Of a DNA stretch of 64,000 nucleotides, positions 1-12,364 are shown piece by piece. The stretch spans positions 176,093-240,092 of the forward strand of contig SADC01000868.1 of assembly GCA_004194705.1 (NCBI GenBank), in the 5' to 3' direction. Both the position numbers and the translations under genes were made by a program. The notes under the pieces were generated by a model. That model was not told where the DNA came from, made no database searches, and worked only from the letters and a program-made list of their open reading frames with translations. The stretch's first letter is position 1, and the number at the start of each line of letters is the position of its first letter. The stretch comes from Ditylenchus dipsaci. Lineage: Eukaryota; Nematoda; Chromadorea; Rhabditida; Anguinidae.

Positions 1-53
1 TAATCTGGTGGTCATGGAGGTTTCGTAAAATTGACACTCTACTGTACTATCAA

Positions 54-211
54 TACCGTAAATCCTCTAATAGAGCCCCCGGGGCTTTATTTTTCAATCC
101 CTGAAAAATCTTGAGATTGTCAATCAAAAATGGTGCTAACTCTGAAACTCTAGTCAAAAATCGAGGGGGGGGCTCTATTAGAGAGGGGGCTCTATTAGAG
201 GATTTACGGTA
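54..211. repeat. pogo/Tigger-type MITE, copy 1 (word GGGGCT)
   Basis: Terminal inverted repeats start TACCGTAAATCCTCTAATAG on the left and end CTATTAGAGGATTTACGGTA on the right. Next to each end is a copy-specific word, here AGCCCC/GGGGCT, followed on the left by CTATTTTTCAA. It belongs to a six-copy family in this window (also 16372, 20279, 40098, 43442, 49797); the 16372 copy encodes Tigger-like protein. It lies in the PMS2 intron upstream of the first visible exon. Confidence 0.8.
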
Positions 212-244
212 TTTTATTTACTGTTGCAACTAGCTGTATTTAAG

Positions 245-3200
245 ACAATTCTCTGGACGCTGGTGCAACAAATATCGGTCTGTTACGTGATCTCTTAAAC
301 GTATGAATTCGACTTCTTGATCATATATATTTAGAAATCAGAGTGAAAGAAAACGGAGTGGACCTAATCGAGGTGATTGACAATGGCTGCGGCATCGAAA
401 AATCGAACTTCGAACTTTTATGTACGATATGAGTGATGATCTTCTTGTCTTAACAGCCCTTTGGTTTAAGGCAAGGCGCACAGCACTTCAAAACTCTTTG
501 CCATTAGCGATTTCAGCAGCTTGTCTACATTTGGATTCAGAGGGGAAGCGTTAAACGCACTGGCTGCTTTGAGGTATGTTTCGCACTGTGTTTCACTGTA
601 ATTTATTTTATTTAGTGAACTATCAATTACCACGCGTGACTCGAGTTCTAAAGTTGGCACAAGATTAATCTTTGATAAGGATGGTAAAATATCGAAGCAA
701 GAAAACTGTCCACGACAGGTTTGATATCAATTCAAACCTAAAATGTTAGGGGAGTAAAGTATTTATATTTTCAGGTTGGAACATCCGTAGCAATCGCTAA
801 GCTTTTCACACTATTCCTGTTCGACGCCAAGAGTTTCAGGTTAGTGTGCGGTTTGTCTAAATAAATCAATTATGTTTCTAGCGAAATTCGAAAAGAGAGT
901 TCATGAAGGTAGTATACCCCTTAAGACTTCTGTATTCCCATTGTAATGGGTTAAATTTCATAAGATGCTGAACTGTGTGCAGTCTTTTGCACTTTCTCGT
1001 GAGTGCCGCTTCAGTTGTTCAAATTTCGCGAATGGGCAAGACTCTTTTTCGCGATGTTTTTGATGTTTCTATTTCAAATTTTAGGAGGCTTAACCAAGTT
1101 CTTGCATCACCAGGAAGCGCTGCTTTGAAAGAAGTCTCAATAATCATTGTCGATAATTAAAAGACCTATTAATTTTTTAGACGATATCGAACTTGTTTGG
1201 AAGCAAAGTTGAAAAGGGTGACATCCTTGAAATCGATGAAGCTTTGCCATCAGAAGAAATAAGTGCGCTCTATGGTCTAAAGAACAGTGAGGAACATGTT
1301 TTTCACAAAATCGGGTTGGAAGATTGCTTGCTGCAGGGTTTTTTAATCTTCCTTACTTAGAATTTTCGGTATGATCAGTTCCTGCAGTTTTGGTCATGGC
1401 AGAAGCACTCCCGATCGACAGTTTATTTATGTAAATAAGAGACCAGTGGACATGCCAAAACTTAATCGTAATTGTTTTTGCAGATCTTTTGATAACTTTT
1501 ATTATTGTCTTAGGAATAACTAATGAAGTGTATTCTTCTTTTAACCGGGGCCGTTACTCCATGCTAGTACTGTTTATAACGGTGGATCCAGGTAGTGCAT
1601 GTATGTATTCCGCTAAATTTAAGTGGTTCTTTAGCATCTATCGATGTCAATATCAGTCCGGATAAACGAACGGTCTTTTTTCAACATGAGAAAGAGTTGT
1701 TTGGTAAGCTGTTTGCCAAAGAGTAGAGCTTTTACAGTCGCACTGGCTGTTAAAAAGCTTGAGCGATTATTCATTCATTAACTTGCAGCTAAATATCGTG
1801 CTTGCTTGTTACTGACATTCTCAAAAGTTTCTGGAAGTTGTCCGATGTCAAACGTAGCGCCGTCCGTTGACAGTAATCACGCCCTTGAGAGGAAAAAGTT
1901 TCTACCCAAAACCCAATTGAGTGATGATGAAATTATGGAAACAGATGATATTGCTTCAGTGGGCTCTCCTATTTTAACTCCATCATCTAGCATACCTGGT
2001 AATTTTTTAACCAACAATTTTTTTGATCACGTACCTTATTCTTTTAGAGTCTCCTACTTCTTCGTTTCAATTTGACAACCATCCTTTTCGTTCAGCGATA
2101 TCCGTTTTTTCGAGCAGTCGAAAAAGATTAAGGGATACGTCACATAGTCATATTAACCCTGCTTCCCGTCTGACTGATGGAAACCAATCTAAACGTCGGG
2201 ATGATCATAACGTCAAAGATGATTTTAACCACTGCCAATTTCCTGCTGATAGTGGAATAAAACTACTTGTTTCGAAAGATAGCGGCTTGAAAACTTTGGA
2301 TGATTTCTCTTTCTATCCTATTCCTGCGAAAAATCCCAGCATTGCATTTTCTCCGTCAAAAAAATCCAGTCACCCAGATCAAGTAGTGGAAGGTAACGAC
2401 CAACCTTTATTAAATCTTGGAAACAGCGAAAATGTAAATTTTTTGATAATTTCTGGGAAGGGGAGGCTAACTTGCATGATCTAGAAATTTACTTGAAGCA
2501 TCGCCTTACGGACAAACATTACTGCATGCTCATTTAGACGCTTTAACGGTTCGATTTCTTGAGGGGCAGTCGAACCTTGGAATGGTATGAAAGAGTATGC
2601 ACGAAAGCTTGGTCATTGAGCTATGCTTCAAATAACTTTCTAATCATGCAAGTTGCGGCGAATTTTAAATTTGAATGTTTTAGGGTCCCGTGGACAGTAT
2701 TGCCACTTCTTGCTACTTTTCTCCTAATACGAGTCTTTCAGCTACAAATGATCAAGTGGTGATGCGACCTCAGCAAAGTCTTGTCGTCAATATGAACTGT
2801 ATTTGTTTTTTCGCAGCTGATACCTGCCATTTTTGATATTCAATTTCAGTACTTCGATCTTTTCTAAGAAAGAAGCGCTGTGCTAGGATGTCTGTCAAAA
2901 AACTGCCAGATGCATTAGATGTTCAAAAATCTAACGACATGACGGATGAAAATCAGTCAGAGGAAGTGGCTGAGCAGCATCTGTCTATTATGTTAGAGTA
3001 AGTGTCTAAAATAAGGCACATGTAACAAAGCGGGCTTATGTTTAAGTTTTTAGTAAAGATGCCTTTGCAACGATGGAAGTCGTAGGCCAGTTTAATAATT
3101 CCTTTATTATTACTCGGTCTGCAACTTTTTGCCAAGTATGACTGTTAGATAATTTTTTTATATACCAGGCTCAGAGATGAAATGTTTATGATTGACCAGC

Positions 3201-4153
3201 ACGCTAGTGATGAGAAATGCAATTTCGAAAGGTTGCAGAGAACTTCGCGGATAACTACACAAAAACTGATTCAGTGAGTTGTGAAGACCTTAATTATCAT
3301 CTATAGTTTTGGAATTCAGCCCGCAGATGCTTCAACTCGGCGCTGTGCAGGAGAGGTTATAAATTGTTGAAGTTCTGTAGCCTTCTTCAATTATTTATTT
3401 TTAGCGTCCTGTTTGACAATCTTGACGTCTTGCGTGGCAACGGTTTTGATTTCACATTTGATAACCAAGGTCAGTGTGGAAAAACTGTTAAAACTATAAT
3501 TTTAATTTAGAGCCAATTGGAAACAGAATCTCTCTAGCATCAGTTCCTGTTGTTCAAGGTTGCGACTTCAATTCAGACGGTGAGCTAATAGAAAGCTTTT
3601 CTCTTTATAAAAGACATTACAATTTCAGATATTGACGAAATTCTTGCGTTTCTGATGGAATTCCCGGATGTTTTTACCGGCCAAAAAAGCTACGCAATAT
3701 TTTTGCTTCAAAAGGTACTTTTTATTACAGTCGACTCTCCAAATAACGAACCCCCTGAATAACGAACTCTCTCAATACCGAACACTTTTTTTGGTTTGGT
3801 TGGATTTTCGATAAAGTACTTATAATGGACCTTCTCAATAACTGCATGGGTGCCCGTTTAAAATTTTTTGTAGCTACTTTAAAAACCTACTTTTAGCTTG
3901 CCGGCGCTCAGTCATGTTCGGTAAAGCGCTTACTGCTCAAAAAATGGATATTATTGTAAAGGCGATGGGAACGTGAGAGTGTTTTTTATTTTCGATCCTT
4001 TAGTCATTGAAACGTTTAGGATGGATTCTCCCTGGAACTGCCCTCATGGTTTGTTGATACCCTCTTTATCTTGAATAAACACGTAACAAAAGTTTAGGCC
4101 GGCCAACTATTCGTCACTTGTGCAGCATGAATATTGAGGGAAATTTCAATTAG
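245..4153 (+). CDS. PMS2: DNA mismatch repair endonuclease PMS2 (MutL-alpha subunit), 5' exons missing
   Basis: PMS2 pairs with MLH1 and nicks the daughter strand during nuclear mismatch repair. The window opens inside the GHKL ATPase domain (NSLDAGATN, then DNGCG and TFGFRGEAL, spread over small exons 245-277, 335-421, 471-573, 616-718, 775-839). A Ser/Asp-rich linker follows (1789-1998, 2048-2392). The C-terminal domain then shows GQFN (3085 region), the endonuclease metal site [12 protein letters not shown] (3190-3235; fits DQHAx2Ex4E), ACRRSVM, CPHG and RPTIRH, ending in TAG at 4151-4153. DQHAx2Ex4E separates PMS2 from MLH1-type paralogues. Introns are 41-60 nt. Three frameshifts (T-runs 803-806, 1045-1049, 3671-3675) are each cured by one extra T, and the protein motifs continue in the new frame, so sequencing error is likelier than decay. 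Exon edges at 1338-1365 and 2393-2850 are unsure. Confidence 0.9.
3728..3850. repeat. One-ended pogo/Tigger TIR remnant in PMS2 intron
   Basis: Starts ACAGTCGACTCTCCAAATAA, the same terminal signature as the elements at 22820 and 53635, and repeats the motif AATAACGAAC. No matching right end is visible before the next PMS2 exon near 3899. It explains why this intron is about 180 nt in a gene whose other introns are about 50 nt. Confidence 0.5.
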
Positions 4154-4920
4154 TTTCGCAATTCACGTACAATGGTTTTGTTGAAAATATCATTCTGCTT
4201 GTATGGAAGTTCTTGTATGAAAAATAAAAGGGTCTGCAATCAGTGAGGAGTAAATAAATTTGCTTAAGTAGAATTCCTCCGGTATGTGCAGCAGTTATGT
4301 GTGCGTTCATTCTGTTACTTTGATTAAATTACCGTACTTTCTCTAATTCCACCCCCTCTCTACATTGAGGGTCTATATCTCGGAGCACAGTAAATATTTT
4401 GCAAACCTGTTTATTAGGCTTGGGCTCCGGATCAGAATTCGTACGGATTTTCACGAAATCCGGTCCGGTTTTTGACGACGAAAAAATCCGGAATCCGTTC
4501 CGTCCAAACTCTAAAATCCGTCCGGCAAAAGTTTGAAGATCCCGAAAAAATCCGAAAATTTCTAAAGCTCGAATTTCAAGCAATTCAGTATCGAAATTTT
4601 TGTTGAACTTGTTCGTCATTTTTTATGTTGTTGTTTTGTTTTGACTTGTCTTTCTGTAGTCTCTCCTCTGAAAAAGAATGTGCAAAGATTCCCTATGATC
4701 TCCAAAGCACGTCGTCATTTTCTTTCAGCTCTGTCAACATCTTTGGTCAGCGAACAGCTTTCAATTCCTTTAATTATCTTTATTAGTAATTATATGAATT
4801 TTCTACTTGTTTGCATGAGCGTAGCCAGGGGGGCTATAGCCCCCTGTCAGGTTTTTCGAAAAAATTGTTGAGTAAAAACACTATAAAACTCGAAAACGGT
4901 GTAGGGAAAATGACCTCTCG
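4154..4920. other. Intergenic; fragment of TAGGCTTGG element
   Basis: PMS2 3' flank with A-rich possible polyadenylation stretches near 4219-4255. At 4415-4570 there is a segment rich in ATCCGG/CCGGAT words starting TAGGCTTGGG, resembling one end of the element at 38766-39545. No gene is seen. Confidence 0.4.
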
Positions 4921-5895
4921 GGGGCTTTAGAAGTTTTCGAATAGTCGGTTCGATTAGTCGTTCGGTATTCGAAAAACTTCGAATAATCAATTAGTCGAAA
5001 TCGACTATTAGAATTTTTTGAACGAATAGTCGTTCGGTCCGAATAGTCGAAAAAAATTTCGAATAGTCGATGTCGAACATAAAGTTCGAGTGGAAAATGA
5101 AAATATTTTTATAATATAATTTCTTGTTCAATATTTTTCTTAGTTTGCAGATTTTCTGTACTTTCCCATAAATTCTTTTTGTTGTAAATTTGTTGATCAA
5201 AAGATCTACGATTTCCGCTTTTCCTTTCCGATCGTGCTTGAGGATGGGGAGCACCCCATCCAGGCTATCCCCTTTTTAATCATTCCAATATATTTCTTCA
5301 TATTGTGAGCCCTTTGCTCTTCTTATTTTTATAAATAAAATATTATTGTGCTGTTTATGCACCACATTCTAAAATTCAACACATATCAACACAAACAAAT
5401 ATTTTTCGACTTGAGAATTGAACATTAATTCTCAACAGTCGATTCGATTAGTCGAAATTTTTTACACGCTTCCTCACCATGTTTTATATGAAAATTGCAG
5501 TGTAAGGATGAAACGACTAGAAAAACGAACTACGAACGCAAATAAAATTACGTCCCGCCCAATTGTACCTTATACATCCAAATAAATTTATTGCACAAAC
5601 GAACCGAAGAACAGTCAAGCATTCGCATCCAACAAAATAACAACAAAACCAAACGACTGAATAAGTCAAGCTCATTAGCCAAGATTATTCTCAAAATGTC
5701 GTTGGTCGAAATTAGCTTCGAATATTCGATTAGTCGAAACCATTATTTGAAATTATTTTCGAATAGTCGTTAGTCGAAATCATTATTCGAACTTTTTTTC
5801 GAATAGTCGATTAGTCGAAAATCGACTAATTAGTCGAAATTTTTCGACTAATCGACTAAATTAGTCGAAATCGACTATTCGATTCGACAACCCTA
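4921..5895. repeat. Foldback repeat built of TAGTCGAAA words
   Basis: Both ends are dense in TAGTCGAAA/TTCGACTA. The left part (4928-5090) and right part (5700-5895) are largely inverted with respect to each other, and the right end reads CGATTCGACAACCCT. The ending ACAACCCT resembles the hAT-like TIR at 51978 (TAGGGTTGTCGA), so it may be a diverged hAT-type foldback. The centre has no convincing coding capacity. Confidence 0.55.
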
Positions 5896-5897
5896 TT

Positions 5898-6003
5898 TGT
5901 GTCTAAGGTATGTGGATGAGCGCATCTCAACTCCAAGCCCTCGACGGGGCGCAGGGGGCCTGAGAGTTAGAGATGCGCGCACTCACTTACCTTCGACATG
6001 ATT
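5898..6003. repeat. 110-bp hairpin MITE, copy 1
   Basis: Near-perfect hairpin: TAAGGTATGTGGATGAGCGC on the left against GCGCGCACTCACTTACCTTC on the right, with a GGGGCGCAGGGGGC core. Two further copies lie at 8063-8175 and 21537-21649; arms and core are conserved between copies. Confidence 0.75.
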
Positions 6004-6374
6004 CCGAGCAAGACCCACCTATACTGTCAGGTTTCAAACTGTTTTTCATAATATATTGCCGAAATACTACTCAACAAATTTTGTATATTGAGATAATTTT
6101 TCCTTGAATCGACCTGGTACCCGCCTTTCAAAATATTCAACTCAAACATGTTTCTCAGAATATAAAATAGTGAAAAAACATGTTTGAGTCCGTTCTAACA
6201 TACGCTGTCCTACCCTTGACTAAGCCTTAAACTTAAATATGGTAAATTAGCTCGAGGGGCGCCTAGACCGGCGCCCACTCTCGCGACTAAGGCCAAATAT
6301 CAATTTTCATGATTTCCAACTTAAAAGTGGACATCAAAATTAATCAATGTTCCAATATACAAATAATATGGTTA
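6004..6374. other. No gene seen
   Basis: AT-rich spacer between the hairpin and the GCGCC/TAATTA arm. No ORF, RNA gene or paired repeat could be supported. Confidence 0.4.
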
Positions 6375-6444
6375 TGCGTAATTAGTGCGCCAGTAATTAG
6401 TGCGCCTTAATTAGTGCGCCGGTACGTAGTGCGCCAGAATGGCT

Positions 6445-6552
6445 GTAGATGGATTCATCTTCGATAAGTTCATCCTTGAACAATTTCATCCTCGGTAAAT
6501 TCATCCGGTAAGTTTATCCAGCAATGAATTCATCCTCCGCTAAATTCATCCT
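6445..6552. repeat. Degenerate tandem repeat, AAATTCATCCTC-like
   Basis: Seven or so imperfect 13-16 bp units of the type (T)AA(A)TTCATCC. Related words recur at 35041 (GGATGAATTTACC). It resembles one arm of a foldback element, but no inverted partner was identified nearby. Confidence 0.5.
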
Positions 6553-6904
6553 CTAAATCTCCGAGGTTACAGGTTCAAATCCCGGTGGGTGCAGACTTTT
6601 TTCTTTGCTATTTAAGTAGTATAGTGGGCACGTACAGCGACTACCCCCCCCCCCCCCCCGAAAGCAAAATTCCCAATGCATAAAAAAAAAAAAAAAGCGA
6701 AAAATTTTAGTTCTAAACTATAAAAGACGCTCACCTTGTGTTCTACCGTGATGAAAAAGTGTGAGATTGAACGCCTTCTAAAGTTTAGTTCTAAATTTTT
6801 TTTATTTTTTCAGAATTTTTAGTACCAAAATGTAGCTGACATTCAGGGCTAGAATTTAGTGCCAAAACTTTTAAAATTTTAGAAAAATTCAGACCTAAAA
6901 AGCG

Positions 6905-7023
6905 GTCCTAAAATGCTGACGGTGAATTTAGTGAACGGTGAAAATAGTGACGGTGAAAATAGGTGACGGTGAAAATAGTGACGGTGAAATTAGTGACGGT
7001 GAAAATAGGGACGGTGAAACGTA
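6905..7023. repeat. Tandem repeat, GACGGTGAAAATAGT 14-16 bp unit
   Basis: Seven units of GACGGTGAAAATAGT with small length changes. Apparent short ORFs on the minus strand here are repeat translations. It looks like a solo arm of a foldback element; an inverted partner was not found. Confidence 0.75.
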
Positions 7024-7117
7024 GTGCACCCAGCAAAATGCAAAGTACAGCAAAATGCATATCGTAATGATTACAGGTAACAAATGTGCTGGCGGTAAGA
7101 AGAGTAAAAAAATCACC

Positions 7118-7235
7118 TGAATATTTCACAAACCCTTGATATAACGTACACCTGTCATCTATTTGGTTTCTGCCCTCGATATAACGTAGCCCTTTACCCG
7201 GCCCCCAGGGGGTACGTTATATCGAGGTTTGACTG
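7118..7235. repeat. Small pogo-type MITE (ATATAACGTA ends)
   Basis: The right end ATCGAGGTTTGACTGTA matches the CAGTCAAACCTCGATATAAC termini of pogo/Tigger-type elements. The left side has CTTGATATAACGTA but has lost the outer CAGT. It is about 118 bp long. Confidence 0.6.
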
Positions 7236-7690
7236 TACCCTCAAACCTGAATCGAGACACAACTCCAAGCAATTTTTCATTCATTACACGGTAGTTGACC
7301 AACCAGCAAATGCCTCAGGAGGCAACTTCTATAATTCTGTAACGGATAACTCTGCGAAAAATTCATTTTGACGTCCCTGCCAGGCAAAAACAGAATTCTA
7401 ACACCGGATTCGTGTTTAGCATACTTAATTTAAAAAATAGGGCCGTCAAACATTCGAAATTTTGGTGCGTTAACGTCTCAGCGATTTTTTGCAAATAAAA
7501 AAAAATCGCTGAGACGTTTCAGCAAATATTTTCATTCAATAATTGCCTTGGTCCCGCCTGTTGTTTTATTTTCATTCAAGAATATTTTCATTTAACAATT
7601 GCCTTGGTCCCCGTGTTGTTTTTTTCGAAAATGTTTAGATTGTGTCTAAACCACCCCAAACCACACACAAAACATCTCAGGCCGGTTGCA

Positions 7691-8548
7691 GTTCGGAATC
7701 CCCCCCACGGGGACTGATCAGGTGGAGGAGATAACTTCATATTCGTGTTTCTCGACCCGATTTCATAAGAAAGCCGGCTGTTTTTTTGGTTCTGAGAAGA
7801 AAAAAAAATTTTCGAACCACAGGGGGGGGGGTATCATGGTTTTTTAGTCAAAATTTGAAAAATTTAAATTGGCGCCTTTTGAATTTAAAAGGGAATAAGG
7901 GCTGTATTAGGAGGGGAAGGGAATAAAAGGGGGCCACTTTTATGGCAGAACATTATAAATTTGAATATCTATATTCTTCGACTGCCTCACCATGTTTTTC
8001 AACTGGGCCGTGGCAAAAAAAGACTCTATATGCATTTTATGGTCAAGAGTACTTCTCGGAATCATATCTAAGGTAAGTGTATGCGCGCATCTCTAACTCT
8101 CAAGCCCCCTGCGCCCCCGAAGGGGCGCAGGGGGCTTGGGGGCTTGGAGTTGAGATGCGCTCACCCACATACCTTAGACACAAATCACTCGAAAGTGACT
8201 CTGGATGCATGAAAAAGCATGCATACCAGAGTTTATTTATGCGGTAGGCCCCAGTATTCAAAACTATGTTCAACATCTTCTTGTTAGTGGGCCCTGTGTG
8301 ATTAGTGGCCCCCTTTTATTCCCTTCCCCTCCCAATACAGCCCTTATTCCCTTTTAAATTCAAAAGGCGCCAATTTAAATTTTTCAAATTTTGACTAAAA
8401 ACCATGATACCCCCCCTGTGGTTCGAAAAATTTTTTTTTCTCAGAACCAAAAAAACAGCCGGCTTTCTCATGAAATCGGGTCGAGAAACACGAATATGAA
8501 GTTATCTTCTCCACCTGATCAGTCCCCGTGGGGGGGGGGATTCTGAAC
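7691..8548. repeat. 858-bp inverted-repeat element with ~250-bp arms
   Basis: Arms 7691-7945 and 8300-8548 are near-perfect reverse complements (outer GTTCGGAATCCCCCCCACGG / GGGGGGATTCTGAAC). The centre holds hairpin MITE copy 2 (8063-8175) with its flanking ACTCTGG/CCAGAGT sequence. No coding potential. Confidence 0.85.
8063..8175. repeat. 110-bp hairpin MITE, copy 2 (nested)
   Basis: CTAAGGTAAGTGTATGCGCG to CGCTCACCCACATACCTTAG with a GCGCCCCCGAAGGGGCGC core. Inserted in the centre of the 7691-8548 element, in the opposite orientation to copies 1 and 3. Confidence 0.8.
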
Positions 8549-9625
8549 TCAAGCCCTCAGGCCACCCAAAACATCCAAAAACAGCCAAAAGCACCCAACA
8601 CGCCGAAAACCTACCAAAACCGGCACTTATTTAGTCCGAAGGCACATTTCAGATTTTTTTTGTAAAAATCGTGTTCCAAAGTCTCCAAAGTAACTTTTAT
8701 ATCCTAAAACGTTGTTTATGGCACTTTCTCACATAAAAAATTCAACTTTTTGAACAAAAGTTAGGCTAAAATCTTACTTTTTAGCTTGGGGACCAAGGTG
8801 AATTAAGATGCACCCCCGAACTAAATAAGTTCCCTAAAACCACTCAAAACCATCCAAAACTACTCCAAACAAAAATTTGATCGTTCACTTGATGCGATTT
8901 TTTTCAAGTTTTTCATGTTCCAAAACCTGTTTTTTAAACTAACTTGGGCATTCTGAAGATGGTTTGACAGTGGTAAAATGCCGTTGTCTCGGGTATTTTT
9001 TGAGTTTTGGCAACTAATTGATTTTGCCAAAAGAAGGTTTTGCCAAAACTTGAAAATACCCGAGAAGACGGCATTTAACCACTATCAAACCATCTTTAGC
9101 ATGCCCGAATTAGTTCAGAAAACAGGTTTTGGAACCTGAAAAGTAAAAAAAATGCTCCAAGTATACGACTACATGGATTAGTTGGTGGATGGATTAATAG
9201 CCCCAAAGATAGCCTCAAACCAATTAAAACCACCCAAGCCACTAAAAACTACCCTGAACGCCCCAAACTACTCTAAATCATCTCAAACACTGCGTACATT
9301 GCATAGCTCGTAGCCACGATACACGTGATTTGCTCCTTCCGGGAATTTGGCGAAGTCGAGTCTCAGTCTGACACCTGAGTGGTATGCCTAAAATCATTTC
9401 ATAAAAAATAGTCTCTATCTCTATATAGTCTCTATGAAGTGGCAGCATCCAGGAACAGCTGCCTGAGGACTACTACGTGAGTACCAACGCCTGGGTGTTT
9501 CCGGTGATTTGAAGTGTTTGGGGTAGTTTTGGGTAAATTTGGGTGGTTTGGGTGGTTTGGAGTGTTTTTGGATGGTTTGGGGTGGTTCGGATACAATCTA
9601 AAAATTTTCGAAAAAATGTAAGGGA
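8549..9625. other. Low-complexity spacer with an internal inverted repeat
   Basis: Rich in CCAAAAC/ACCC words on one side and GGTGGTTTGG on the other. An inverted pair at about 8890-9158 shares GGTATTTT/AAAATACC, GATGGTTTGA/TCAAACCATC and CCTGTTTT/AAAACAGG. No gene seen. Confidence 0.5.
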
Positions 9626-9633
9626 GTGGGGAC

Positions 9634-10747
9634 CAGTGCTGGCAATTTGAATCATTTCAATTTTTCACTGTTTTTATTTTAAACTATTAAGTAGTCAGCG
9701 ATTTTTCAAGCGCTACATACAATATTTCCGTAGCTAAGATTCTGCTCTTCAAAATGGTGGGTCATTTTTGATCCGCCAACATATTTTTCTAGGGTTTTGA
9801 TCCAGATTTATATCCCAAAAATGATCTATTTTTACCCTTGTAATTTGAATCATTTTTTGACTATTCGCTACTTTTTTTGTACGGCCGGTATTTTTTCAAA
9901 TTATATATCATTCGATCGCAAATATCGTCAGCTACAAAACATGTTTCAACATATCAGCGGTTTTGTCATTTTAGAAAAAAATGTCTTATAATGATTCAAA
10001 TTAAATTTAATTTGAATCATTACAATAAAAATTTTTCTGAAATGACAAAACTGCTGATATCTTGAAACATGTTTTGTAGCTGACGATATTTGCGATCGAA
10101 TGATATATAATGTGCAAAAATACCGACCGTACAAAAAAAAAGCAAATAGTCGAAAAATGATTCGAATTAAAATTAATTTGAATCATTAGGTGTACTGTCA
10201 TTCTTTTGTTGTTTTAAATTTTTTTAATTTATGAGAAGTTTAAAAGTCAACACTCATTTTGTAGCTAAAAGCTGTAGCTACAAGATAAAAAAAAAGAAAA
10301 TCATGACTTTATGTCAAAAATTTTACGTTTAGGGTCCTCGAAATTCGAATGATTCAAATTAAATTTAATTTGAATCATTATAAGACATTTTTTTTCTAAA
10401 ATGACAAAACCGCTGATATGTTGAAACATGTTTTGTAGCTGACAATATTTGCGATCGAATGATATATAATTTGAAAAAATACCGGCAGTACAAAAAAAAG
10501 TAGCAAATAGTCAAAAAATGATTCAAATTACAAGGGTAAAAAATAGATCATTTTTGGGATATAAATCTGGATCAAGACCCTAGAAAATATTTTGGCGGAT
10601 CAAAAATGACCCCCCATTTTGAAGAGCAGAATCTTAGCTACAAAATAGGCGGAAAAATTGTATGTAGCGGTTGAAAAATCGCTGACTACTTGATAGTTTA
10701 AAATAAAAAACAGTGAAAAATTGAAATGTTTCAAATTGCCAGCACTG
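9634..10747. mobile_element. hAT-type MITE, 1,114 bp, exact 8-bp target duplication
   Basis: The ends are CAGTGCTGGCAATTTGAA and its reverse complement, flanked by identical 8-mers GTGGGGAC at 9626-9633 and 10748-10755. CAG-type ends with an 8-bp duplication are the hAT signature. The outer arms (9634-10010 and 10345-10747) are inverted copies, and a third inverted copy of the inner arm sits at 10010-10195. Every ORF here is a translation of that palindrome; there is no transposase. Confidence 0.92.
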
Positions 10748-12049
10748 GTGGGGACCAGCAAATATTTTCTTTCTCGAAACGTTTTTACTTGCTTTCTCAT
10801 CTACATTTTTTAAGTTTTCTGCCTAACTTTTAAAAGCAGTATAAGGTCATCAATATTAGATTTGATGCAAAACGAGTGAAAAATTGAACGATTCAAAAAA
10901 ATTGCTGGTCCCCCAGCAAATTAACTTTTCAAAACGCACGGGCATGCTTCTTTTAACAATGCCCATTCCTTGGCATCCTACCGAGGGTTCTCCCACAGGT
11001 CTTCAGTATTATTTTTGGAACTGACGTTTTTTCGCAATTTCAATTTACAGGGTCATCGAAATGTAGCTTTGCTTCCTGTCGTCATTTTAGCAGATGGTTG
11101 TGAATGATCATGTAAATTAAAATTGCTAAAAACGTCAGTTCCTTAATAGGTTGACCGACACTTGCGCGCCGCGACATTTGAGAAGTTAATTGTTTAAATT
11201 ACTGCGGTAATTTATAGGATCAACAAGCAGGATTGGTGATGATATGAAAGAATCATTTGAACCACTACTCAACCAGCTAAATGGTACCTTAATCACATGG
11301 ATGATTGTTAGATGGTAGTATCCACGTAAAAGTTGATACCTAAGGAGTGTGGCGAATCCCCTCCTAAAATTTTGAGGTTACAGGTTCAAGTCCTGGTGGT
11401 AGTAGACAATATTTTGTTGAATTGATAGACTGATTTTTTTATAAAAAAAAGCCTCGGGTGGGTGGGGGAACCACCTGGTACCTCCCGTAAATGGGTATCC
11501 ACCTCCATAATACAAAATTTTGGATTTAGTTAAAAGTAATTAAAAATCATTGTTCCCGATTCATCTAAAAACGATTTGATAATGTTAAAACAGCGATTTG
11601 ACTTAGAGGGACCTTGGTTTAGGCGTAGCTTTGCACCCCGTACGCCATTCATCTGGTACTCAGGTTTCATACCTAGGTAGAGGTACAAAGGTCTTAGTAC
11701 ATACTCAGGTGGAGGGCCTAGGTAGTAGTATTCAATGCCCAGGTGGTTTAGGTGGATGGAGATCAATAGATAACTCTGATGAATGGATACCTAGTGTATA
11801 GGTTGAAATAAAGAAGTTAACTGTTTTGGTCCACTCAATCCATATTCTGGTACAAGTGGTGAATCTGGATGTCCACCTGGATAGGCAATTTTTTTCTTAT
11901 ACTTTGGCTTCAAAGAGTTTTTTCATGATGTTTCATCGTGCGCAAATGTCGCGCGCAAATGGGTTTATGGGTTTGTCCTAAACAATAAGTGCAAAAAAAG
12001 TCGGAAATAAGGTATATAAGCCAAGCTCTATCATTACTAATAAAACGAC
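10748..12049. other. Repeat-derived spacer, no gene
   Basis: 10756-10960 is related to arms of the 23806-24568 element (TAAGTTTTCTG, ATAAGGTCATC, AACGAGTGAAAAAT, then an ACGCACGGGCATGC end), so it is one half of that family. An isolated GGTTCAAGTCCTGGTGG at 11381 looks like a tRNA B box without an A box. No coding exon recognised. Confidence 0.5.
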
Positions 12050-12122
12050 ATGGTGGTCTAGTGGGTAAGTCGTTAGGCACTGGTTCAACAGTCTAGAGTT
12101 CGATTCCACTTGTGATGGACCA
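12050..12122 (+). other. tRNA-like promoter relic (SINE head?)
   Basis: TGGTCTAGTGGGTAAG resembles an A box and GAGTTCGATTCC a B box at tRNA spacing. The T-stem and acceptor cannot be paired into a cloverleaf, so this is not called a tRNA gene. It leads straight into a minisatellite, as a SINE head with a degenerate tail would. Confidence 0.35.
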
Positions 12123-12345
12123 CTTTTTTCCCAGTGGAAATCCATCAAATTGCCACTGGTAGTCCACCAAATTGCCAGTGGTACACCACCGATTGCCAGT
12201 GGTACGCCACCGTATCGCCAGTGGTACACCACCAAATCACCAGTGGTATACCACTAAATGCCAGTGGAAGTCCACCAAATTGCCACTGGCAGTCGATGGG
12301 GGTCCATTGGTAATTTGGTGACTTCCACTGGCAATTCGCTGGACT
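12120..12345. repeat. Minisatellite, CCAGTGGTACACCACCAAATTG ~22 bp unit
   Basis: About ten imperfect copies containing the palindromic words CCACTGG and GTGGTACACCAC; the last copies are inverted (12300-12350). It lies directly against the first recognisable RPB6 exon and may have replaced that gene's 5' end. Confidence 0.7.
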
Positions 12346-12364
12346 CCCACTGGATTAAAATTAG

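Noticed and set aside
4329..4619. 96-codon minus-strand ORF in the PMS2 3' flank
   Set aside because: It reads through an element fragment made of ATCCGG words; no conserved features.
6644..6660. C homopolymer as a functional site
   Set aside because: Simple poly-C tract next to poly-A; likely slippage or assembly noise.
12050..12122. Functional tRNA gene
   Set aside because: A and B boxes are recognisable, but the T-stem and acceptor stem do not pair.
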